Of a DNA stretch of 64,000 nt, positions 17,330 to 24,058 are shown piece by piece (position 1 is the first letter of the stretch; each line of letters starts with the position of its first letter). The notes under the pieces are model-generated. The model did not search any database. It was not told where the DNA came from and saw only the letters and a program-made list of their open reading frames with translations. Location of the stretch: NCBI RefSeq assembly GCF_016741855.1, contig NZ_JAERRH010000023.1:36035-100034 (forward strand), read 5' to 3'. The stretch is from Streptomyces musisoli (lineage in GTDB: Bacteria; Actinomycetota; Actinomycetes; Streptomycetales; Streptomycetaceae). Both the position numbers and the translations under genes were made by a program.

Positions 17330-17700
17330 TGTTGCTGGTGCCGCAGACCACGGTGGGCCGGTTGCGGCGGTGCAGGGCCATTCAGCGCCTGTGGGGGTCA
17401 TTCCAGGACAGAGGCTCAGCACATGGACGCCGGATTTCTTGTACTCCGCCCACAACACCTCCCAGAAGGACGGAACGAACGCCTTGGTGGCGCTGTAGGC
17501 CCCAGGTCCTGGGTCGGTGCGTAGGCGAGCTAGGACGCGGGCACGTGCCAGAACACGTGGGCGAGAGCGACCAGGGCATCACAGTTCAGACCCATCATCT
17601 CCAGGCTCTGCTCCAACGGAACGGTGGCGAACCTGCCGGTCACCACGAAGTCGGCGTGGCTGACCAACAGGCGGAGCCGGCCCCGCTGGTGCGGCCGCGA
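17330..17700 (-). pseudogene. Short-chain dehydrogenase (SDR) relic
   Basis: Two parts of an SDR are readable on the minus strand. The first, in 17530-17690, has ADFVVTGRFATVPLEQSLEM and ends in a stop codon after AHVFWHVPAS. The second, in 17400-17505, has YSATKAFVPSFWEVL with the catalytic Tyr-x3-Lys and then GVHVLSLCPG, the SDR segment after the active site. The Ser strand between them is deleted and the frame changes. The NAD-binding N-terminus is missing. Confidence 0.65.
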
Positions 17701-17915
17701 GAGTAGTCAGCCCCGGTGCCGTGTCGGTTCACCGCGTGTGGCCGCCCTGGACGATCGGCTGCAGGTCTCGCCAGCCTCGGGGACCAGGCGGGTGGTGGTC
17801 TTGTCGCATAGCCGAGCGCCTTCGAAGTGACGGGGGCTGGGCGCCTCGGCGGTAGTGCGTGTGGGTCGGGTGCGTCCCCCGTGCGCACCCGCCCCGGTCG
17901 GAGTGGCGGCGGGGG

Positions 17916-18512
17916 TCAGGGCTTGGGGGCGGGAGCGGTCGCCTGCCAGCGGGTGCCGATGGTGCGCAGCAGGTTGTCGTAGACGCCGAGGTAGCGGAAG
18001 GGCTTGATGGCCGCCATGTAGAGGTGACCGAAGGGGCCGTTGGGCTTGACGAGGACGGCCATCTGCCCGCGGTAGCCGCCGGAGCTGTCCGGGACCCAGC
18101 CGAGGTGAAGCACGCCATGCATCGTGCGATTGGCGATCTCGGCCGCCCACTCGCCCTCGGTCTCGTAGACGGTGGTGAAGCGGGGGTTGCGGGAGGACGA
18201 CAGGTCCTTGCGGAGGTCGTCGGGCAGCCGGTCGCGCAGGGTCGGCACCCGCGCGCCCAGGCCGGCGTCCGGCTTGTCCCACCCGAACAGCGCACCGAGC
18301 TTCCAGCGGATCGCGAAGAGGGCGTGGGCGACGGGCGAGGTGACGAACGGCTCCTGCGCGGGGCCTGCGCCGCTGAAGAGGGCGACCAGGCGGGGCCAGT
18401 CGCCGGGGCTGCCCGGAGTGGGCAGCGCCCAGACGTCCTCGAGGCGGAAGTCGTGGGCGATGGCGTGAATGCGCCAGGGACGGGAAGTGTGGGCGGTCTT
18501 GGGAAGCCTCAT
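17916..18512 (-). CDS. DUF2867 family protein
   Basis: This 198-aa protein starts at ATG 18512. It carries DUF2867 hallmarks such as DFRLEDVWALPTPGSPGDWP near the N-terminus, and NRTMHGVLHLGWVP and PFRYLGVYDNLLRTIGTRW toward the C-terminus. The fold is a START-like ligand-binding domain in related families; its ligand is unknown. It is divergent from a TetR regulator with operator-like repeats between, so it is probably the regulator's target. Confidence 0.85.
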   Translation of the reverse strand: MRLPKTAHTSRPWRIHAIAHDFRLEDVWALPTPGSPGDWPRLVALFSGAGPAQEPFVTSPVAHALFAIRWKLGALFGWDKPDAGLGARVPTLRDRLPDDLRKDLSSSRNPRFTTVYETEGEWAAEIANRTMHGVLHLGWVPDSSGGYRGQMAVLVKPNGPFGHLYMAAIKPFRYLGVYDNLLRTIGTRWQATAPAPKP

Positions 18513-18523
18513 GCCGAGCCCCT

Positions 18524-18545
18524 GTCTATACGGTGGCGTATAGAC
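18524..18545. promoter_or_regulatory. Operator-like palindrome 1 (TetR)
   Basis: GTCTATAC and GTATAGAC form a perfect 8-bp inverted repeat with a 6-base spacer, 12 bases upstream of the DUF2867 start. GTCTATACGG recurs in the second element. This is the size and placement expected for the adjacent TetR protein. Confidence 0.75.
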
Positions 18546-18561
18546 CTAGGCTAGCCCTGTG

Positions 18562-18591
18562 TGTACGGAGGCGTCTATACGGGTCCGTACA
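18562..18591. promoter_or_regulatory. Operator-like palindrome 2 (TetR)
   Basis: TGTACGGA and TCCGTACA flank a 14-base spacer that itself contains GGCGTCTATACGGG, matching element 1. The TetR gene starts 25 bases downstream, so autoregulation is likely. Confidence 0.6.
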
Positions 18592-18615
18592 TCCGATGAG
18601 TCGAGGAGGCACGGC

Positions 18616-19173
18616 ATGGGAGTCACCCGTACGCCGCGCGGCGCCTGGATCGAGCAGGGGATGCGGGCGCTCGCCGCCGGTGGTCCGGAGGCCGTTCGCA
18701 TCGAGGTGCTGGCGCAGGCGCTGGGCGTCAGCAAGGGCGGGTTCTACGGGTACTTCCGCAACCGGGACGCGCTGCTCGGCGAGATGCTCGACACCTGGGA
18801 GCGGGAGGCCGCCGAGGCCGTGATCGAGCAGGTGGATGCCGAGGGCGGGGACGCCAGGGCCCGGCTGGAGCGGCTGTTCACCATCACCGCGGCGGCCACC
18901 GGGCCGGTGACGGGCGTGGCCTCGGAACTGGCCATCCGCGACTGGGCGCGGCGCGACGAGGACGTGGCGGCGCGGCTGCGGCGGGTGGACAACCGGCGCA
19001 TGGAGTATCTGCGCGCACTGTTCGGGGACTTCTGCCCCGACGAGAAGGAGGTCGAGCTGCGGTGCATGCTCGTCTTCTCCCTGCGGATCGGTAGCTACTT
19101 CATCGCCGCCGAGCACGGAGGGCTCAGTCGGGCGCAGGTGATGGAGCTGGCGCGGGAACGGCTGCTGGCGTAG
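18616..19173 (+). CDS. TetR family transcriptional regulator
   Basis: The 185-aa protein starts at ATG 18616 with GAGGAGG six bases upstream. The N-terminal HTH is clear: MRALAAGGPEAVRIEVLAQ, then LGVSKGGFYGYFRNRDALL. The C-terminal helical domain is the ligand-sensing part (SELAIRDWARRDEDVAARLR). TetR proteins repress from palindromes near their own gene and release on ligand binding. Two such palindromes lie between this gene and the divergent DUF2867 gene. Confidence 0.95.
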   Translation: MGVTRTPRGAWIEQGMRALAAGGPEAVRIEVLAQALGVSKGGFYGYFRNRDALLGEMLDTWEREAAEAVIEQVDAEGGDARARLERLFTITAAATGPVTGVASELAIRDWARRDEDVAARLRRVDNRRMEYLRALFGDFCPDEKEVELRCMLVFSLRIGSYFIAAEHGGLSRAQVMELARERLLA

Positions 19174-19298
19174 GGGCGAAGCGCGGGCCACTACCGAGTG
19201 CTTCCCGTGGTGTGTGACTGCTTCCGGCGGTGCCCGACTGCTCACTGCTGGCCGGCCGGAGGGCGAGGGTGATGGTGATCGCACTGAGCACGGCGGTG

Positions 19299-19326
19299 GT
19301 GCCTGTTTCTAAGCCCCGGTTCTGAG
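19299..19326. repeat. Dispersed 28-bp repeat, copy 2
   Basis: GTGCCTGTTTCTAAGCCCCG followed by GTTCTGAG is close to 4838-4865 and 63756-63784. The similarity extends loosely into GTGTCCGAG some 30 bases later in this copy and the third. Confidence 0.5.
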
Positions 19327-19485
19327 GAGCCTGGCGGCCTAGGCTGAAGTCGTGTCCGAGGACGCCAGTCGGGCAGGCGAAAGAGAGTGCGGGGCCCGAT
19401 GGGTGGCCGGCGTCGACCGCCGTACTGCTCGGCCCGGTGCAAGGTGAGGGCCTGGAGGCACTGGGCAGAACCGTTCGGCGAACGG

Positions 19486-20150
19486 TCACAGTGACCGCTG
19501 AGCGGTGGCTTGGCGTTCGGCGGTGATGGCGCGCTGCTTGCAGTCGTCGCACGGGTGCGGGTGGGTGTCGCGCGGGGTGTCCCATCCGGCGGGCTCGATG
19601 GTCTTCCACTGTTCGTCGGTGAACCGGGTGCCGCAGTCGGCGCACACCGGACGGCGGGCCTCTCGCTCGGCCTTGTGCTGTGCGGCGATGCGGCGCAGTT
19701 CCTCCTGGTGCTCCCGTTGGCGGGCGGCGTACTCGGCCTGCTGGCGGGCATCGTGGGCTCGCGGCGCGGGTTGCCGATCGCCTCGAGGAGGGTCTGGTTC
19801 TGTGGCCGGCGAAGCGCCGGAAGATCGCCCCGGCCGGGCCGTGCTCCTTGAGGTGCTCCATGCCGGTGACCACGATGGGCAGCTTGCCGTCGTACATGGG
19901 GAAGCCGCCCTCGTACGTGGTGCCCTTCCAGTGCTGCTGGGTTAGCTCGGCCAGCTGCCGGGTGACGGTGTCGGGGTTGCGCGGGCCGATCCGGTTGAAG
20001 CAGCGGCGGGTGTGGCTGGTCGCCGTGGCGGCCGTCGGGCGCCCACCAGCGGGTGCGCCACATCGGCCGCTCACGGCCGTCGACGTCCTTCACCTTCCGC
20101 TGGCCAAACCGCATGTACTTACCGTCGGCACCCAGGCAAGGCGCCCTCCA
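19486..20150 (-). pseudogene. Plasmid-type hypothetical protein with several frameshifts
   Basis: A single protein is readable across three minus-strand frames. First MRFGQRKVKDVDGRERPMWR, then FNRIGPRNPDTVTRQLAELT and GGFPMYDGKLPIVVTGMEHL, then LLEAIGNPRRE, and last AARQREHQEELRRIAAQHKA. A C-terminal zinc-ribbon-like part has CADCG and later CDDCK. At least two frameshifts separate the parts. It resembles hypothetical proteins of Streptomyces integrative plasmids. The stop is TGA at 19486-19488. Confidence 0.6.
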
Positions 20151-20347
20151 AGATGCTCCGGCGCGAGAACGGCGGATCACCCGGGGGGAGTCCGGATGCT
20201 CCCCAGCCCGGCCGAGCACAGCCAGCCGCCCAGGCCGCCAGGCCGAGTTCGCTCCATTAGGTGCCTGCCGGACGCCCTCGACACCCGACACGGCGCTTTT
20301 CCGGTTTTCCTCCCCCGCGTGCGGCCGGGGCGCGATTGGATGTCCTC

Positions 20348-21175
20348 ATGACCTCCGCCGAGCACGCGCGGCTGATGCGCGCGAACCAGGCGAACTGGGA
20401 CGCCCGCACTCCGGTCCACGTCACCAGCCGGTTCTACGGCCTGGACGAGGACCTGGATCCGGAGCGCTGGTTCGCCGCGTTCGAGTGGGAGGACCTCGGC
20501 GAGTTGTCCGGCCGGGACGTGCTGCACCTCCAGTGCCACCTCGGTACGGAGACGCTCGCCCTCGCCCGGCGTGGAGCCCGGGCAGTCGGCCTGGACTTCT
20601 CGGCGGAGTCCGTGACGGCCGCGCGGGACCTCGCCGCGAAGTCGGGCCTCGACGTCACCTACGCCCAGGCCAACGTGTACGACGCCGTGGCGGCGCTCGA
20701 GGGCCGGCGGTTCGACGTCGTCTACACCGGCAAGGGCGCCCTGTGCTATCTGCCCGACCTCGACCGGTGGGCGGATGTCGTCGCCAGGCTTCTGCGGCCG
20801 GGCGGGCGGTTGTACGTCGTGGAGTTCCACCCGCTACTCAACGCGCTCGGCCCGAAACCCGGTCCGGGTGAGGGACCGGAGCTGCTGCTGCGCCACGACT
20901 ACCTAGGTGGCTCCGGTCCGGTGCACCGGGATGCCACCTACACCTACACCGACGGGCCGGCCGTCGAGGGCGCCACGGACAGTTACGAGTGGATGCACGG
21001 AATAGGAGAGGTCGTGAACGCGTTGACGGATGCGGGAATGGGCGTCCGGCGACTGCGGGAGAGCGACGAGCTTCCCTGGCCGCGCTGGCCGCGGATGGTC
21101 CGTACGGACTCTGGCTGGTGGCGGCTGCCCGAGCCGCGGATCCCCCTTTTATACGGCCTGCTGGCCGTTCGTTGA
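20348..21175 (+). CDS. SAM-dependent methyltransferase
   Basis: The 275-aa protein starts at ATG 20348. Class I methyltransferase motifs are visible: motif I region DVLHLQCHLGTETLALARRG (residues about 58-77), the acidic residue of motif II in VGLDFSAESV, and FDVVYTGKGALCYLPDLDRW as motif IV. The variant LQCHLG in motif I is usual for this Streptomyces branch. The C-terminal third includes VEFHPLLNALG and an aromatic tail. Substrate unknown. It stands alone. Confidence 0.88.
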   Translation: MTSAEHARLMRANQANWDARTPVHVTSRFYGLDEDLDPERWFAAFEWEDLGELSGRDVLHLQCHLGTETLALARRGARAVGLDFSAESVTAARDLAAKSGLDVTYAQANVYDAVAALEGRRFDVVYTGKGALCYLPDLDRWADVVARLLRPGGRLYVVEFHPLLNALGPKPGPGEGPELLLRHDYLGGSGPVHRDATYTYTDGPAVEGATDSYEWMHGIGEVVNALTDAGMGVRRLRESDELPWPRWPRMVRTDSGWWRLPEPRIPLLYGLLAVR

Positions 21176-21296
21176 GCCTCCTTCCCCCGGCAGCGGTTAC
21201 AGTGCGAGCAGCACGCGTGCTTGCCCCCAACCTGCACCGTGCGCAGCTGAACCCGATCGAAGAGGCGGCAGCGCGAAAGGTCCCTCCCGGGACCGC

Positions 21297-21629
21297 TTAA
21301 CTCAGGCATGCCGGGAAGGTAGCAGAAAGCCCTCTGAACTGCTGAAACAGCGGATTTAGTTCAGTCAACACGCCGAACATGCGCACCCGCACGAAGGACA
21401 TACGCCCGACCGGCACGTCCTCGAGGGCGTCCAGCGTCTCCTGGTCGACGTCGCTGTAGATGGCCATGTCCTCGGCGAGCATGTCCGCGTCGATCCGCGC
21501 GCTGACCGTCCAGACCTCCAGCGTGTCACCGAACTTGGACGCCTGGACCGGATGTTCGTGGTGGTACACGAGGCTGATCAGGGACGGGTCGGCGGGCAGC
21601 CGGGACACAGCAGGAGAGACAGTGGTCAC
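21297..21629 (-). CDS. Hypothetical protein
   Basis: About 110 aa if translated from GTG 21629; the frame is open to 21689. It has mixed alpha/beta character (SLISLVYHHEHPVQASKFGD, ARIDADMLAEDMAIYSDVDQ) and no membrane segment or recognised motif. The ribosome site is weak. It reads leftward away from the HTH gene but is probably separate from it (277 bases apart). Confidence 0.55.
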   Translation of the reverse strand: MTTVSPAVSRLPADPSLISLVYHHEHPVQASKFGDTLEVWTVSARIDADMLAEDMAIYSDVDQETLDALEDVPVGRMSFVRVRMFGVLTELNPLFQQFRGLSATFPACLS

Positions 21630-21905
21630 CGCTCCAACGTAGTGGCCACCGCTGCCGGCGCCGCAGGCCAACCCGGCAGCAGCCGACACCCGGGCCGGTA
21701 TCGCGAGGTGTCATGCCGTACGTGGAAGCGATCACGGCCCCGGCGGGCGGTGCCCACGCATCACGTCGCAGCGTCCGGGCTGGCTTTGACATCTCCAGAG
21801 CCTCGGAGGGTTGGCTTCTTGCCGACCCGCCACTCGAACCTGAGGTGGCGAGAGGCATGCCGGCGGACAGCCGGGCCAGTGCAACGGTCCGGCTGTCCGG
21901 TGGAT

Positions 21906-22745
21906 CTATGCCGCGCAGCCGGTCCGGCGCTGCGCCGGGCGGTCGCGGCGTGCTGCGAACCTTGCGGCGGTGTCGGTAACGACCGGCTTGTCTCCCTTCA
22001 TCGCCGCCACCGGGGGCGTGATGACGCGCTTGACGATGCCTTGAATCTCCGCGAGCGCGGCCGCGCGATCGTCGATGTCCCGCAGGAACGCGTCCCAACA
22101 GGTCAGCCCTGTCGGGTTCTTCAGCCGACGGGAGGCGGTCGCCAACGCCGCCCAGGTGGGGTAGCCACAGATCTTCGACCATGCGCGGAGCCACGGGGCG
22201 AGATCGCTGCCGCTGATGCCGCAGGCCTCCAGGAAGAGGACGTACTGCAGGAATTCCCGCGGGAGCGTACGGCCCTTGGCCATGGCGTGGGCCGTGCTGC
22301 GGGGCAGCGCCCCGTGATGGCCGGCGGCCCTTTCCATGGCGCGGAACGAAGGCTCCCCTGCCCGGCGCCACGCATCGCGCAATGCGCCGCTCAGGTCACC
22401 TTCATCCCGGGCGAACTGCGGCTTGGGCAGGACCGTCGACCGGCGAGAGCGGCGCCGGGCCTCGGCGACGGCCTCCGCCGCCTCCTTGCGCAGCCGCGAC
22501 GCCGCCCGGGCAGCGTCGAGGTCGTTGCTCACGATCACGCAACCGAGGGCGTACTGGGTTGCTACCGCGGGCGAGGGGAGCGACTTCCCGCTCGCCGCGC
22601 GCTTCAGGGTCGCCGCCGAGCAGCTCGTGTGGGAGGCCAGGTCCCGGTAGGTCAGGTGCGCAGCGTGCCGCATGGACCGCAGGTGCTCCGCGAACCGGCC
22701 CAACTCGGGCACGGTGTGGTCGACTGGTTGTTCCGGACGCGCCAT
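21906..22745 (-). CDS. XRE-like HTH protein
   Basis: This 279-aa protein has an N-terminal HTH: RSMRHAAHLTYRDLASHTSC then SAATLKRAASGKSLPS. The rest is helical, with a second HTH-like repeat FRAMERAAGHHGALPRSTAH and the word FLEACGISGSDLAPWLRAWS. This layout is common in Streptomyces XRE proteins that pair with small membrane or effector proteins. It lies 7 bases after a two-helix membrane protein in the same direction, so they form an operon. Confidence 0.85.
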   Translation of the reverse strand: MARPEQPVDHTVPELGRFAEHLRSMRHAAHLTYRDLASHTSCSAATLKRAASGKSLPSPAVATQYALGCVIVSNDLDAARAASRLRKEAAEAVAEARRRSRRSTVLPKPQFARDEGDLSGALRDAWRRAGEPSFRAMERAAGHHGALPRSTAHAMAKGRTLPREFLQYVLFLEACGISGSDLAPWLRAWSKICGYPTWAALATASRRLKNPTGLTCWDAFLRDIDDRAAALAEIQGIVKRVITPPVAAMKGDKPVVTDTAARFAARRDRPAQRRTGCAA

Positions 22746-22752
22746 GAGCTCC

Positions 22753-23028
22753 TCAGCTTCCCGAGCCGGACGCCAGGGCGTTCAGCAGCCGCAGCAGCCG
22801 ACGGCCGGTACCGCCGTTGCGGAGGCAGGCGGTGAAGAGGAACAGGACGGCCACGGCGGTCAGGCCGGACACTGCCAGCAAGGCGAGGATGGCGTGGACT
22901 GTCATGGACGTGAGCAGGCACAGTACGACCGCGGCGGTCAGGAAGCCGAGGACGACGAGGGCCTGCGCCATGCCGAAGCGCGACTGGGCCCCGAAATCGG
23001 AGACCGAGGCCTCGGAGTTCTGGTCCAT
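22753..23028 (-). CDS. Two-helix membrane protein, partner of HTH gene
   Basis: The 91-aa protein starts at ATG 23028 behind AGGGG. Two membrane helices (about residues 21-43 and 47-68) follow a polar N-terminus (SEASVSDFGAQSRFGMAQ) and precede an Arg/Leu tail. It is the first gene of a two-gene operon with the XRE-like protein. Confidence 0.75.
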   Translation of the reverse strand: MDQNSEASVSDFGAQSRFGMAQALVVLGFLTAAVVLCLLTSMTVHAILALLAVSGLTAVAVLFLFTACLRNGGTGRRLLRLLNALASGSGS

Positions 23029-23737
23029 GTGAGGACCCCTTTGCATGTGGGGCGGCGGCCCGGAGGCCGCCGCCTGTGCTGGTGAGAGTCGGACTGGGGA
23101 GATCGCGAGACGGCTTGGCATTCCGTCCCGGACGCGATCGTGAGTCCGGCTGGCGCCGAGGAGCACGGTCTGTTGGCATACAGTCCGCTGGGATCCCCCC
23201 GGGGCCCGCAAGCCCCTAGGTTTCCAGGGCCGGACGGGCTGTCGTTAACCCCTCTGACGTTGGCTCAGTTGCCGTCTTTATTGGCTGGCCGACGCTCTTG
23301 GCGGCACTGACCTGCGTGCTTTCTCCGGCGCTGGGGGTTGGCTCACGCTCTGTCCCGCTCGTGTTTTGGACGACGGTGGACATCGGGTTCCATGCTGGCC
23401 GTCGAAGCCGCGACTTCATACAAAAGCGGGTTCGTGCCCCTGCATGGCATCGCTGGTGAGGCTAGACCGGGGTAGATACAACATGGTCGCGATTGGCACG
23501 CGGCCCAACAGATATCGGGCCGGTGGCCGCCGCGTGGCAGCGGCCATCACCGGCCCGACGTTCGCGCACGGGGTGAGGCCGAACGGGTGCAGCAGTTCGC
23601 AGGCCTGCTGGTTCATCGGCGCCCCTGAGCCCCCGTGCAGGGCCAGACGTGCTTGATCAGCGCAGGTCTGCGACGTTCAGGCACGTGTGGCAGGAAGTTG
23701 AGCGCGGCCGGGGAGGTGGCCTGCCGTCGCATGACGG

Positions 23738-23935
23738 TCAGGTCAGGAGCGGGGCGAAGGCACCGGCCACGGTGGCGGTGAGGGTGATGACCGCGGCGAA
23801 GGTGACGGCGGCGCGGGTGAGAGCGGCGGGGTAGGTGGCGCCGTCCATGCGGGCGAGCTTGCCCGCGCCGGCGGCGGCCAGCAGCGCGACGACGGTCACG
23901 AGTGCGGTGGCGAGGAGGACGACGGCGACGGTCAC
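23738..23935 (-). CDS. Small membrane protein of module copy 2
   Basis: The 65-aa protein starts at GTG 23935 behind GGGAG. It has two hydrophobic segments with LARMDGATYPAALTRAAVTF between them. This is a clear paralogue of the protein at 13669. It is divergent from the 876-aa HTH-NTPase-repeat gene. Confidence 0.8.
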   Translation of the reverse strand: MTVAVVLLATALVTVVALLAAAGAGKLARMDGATYPAALTRAAVTFAAVITLTATVAGAFAPLLT

Positions 23936-24058
23936 GGCAGGCTCCCGGTACACGAAGGGGGTGTTGACGTGGACGAAGGTCGTGGAAGCGGTGTGCGCCG
24001 GGGTTCGCCGGGACGAAGATGAACACCGGCGAACACCTCACGGCCCGGGGGCGAGCAC
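23936..24058. promoter_or_regulatory. Conserved divergent promoter/operator, copy 2
   Basis: Matches 13849-13959 in blocks: TGTTGACGTGG, GAAGGTCG, GCGGTGTGCGCCG, and a tandem GAACACC (GATGAACACCGGCGAACACC). Conservation of intergenic DNA between diverged copies argues for a functional site. Confidence 0.65.

Noticed and set aside
23216..23640. Small frames on both strands between the HTH/membrane pair and module copy 2
   Set aside because: One plus frame looks faintly membrane-like but lacks a start; nothing else supports a gene.
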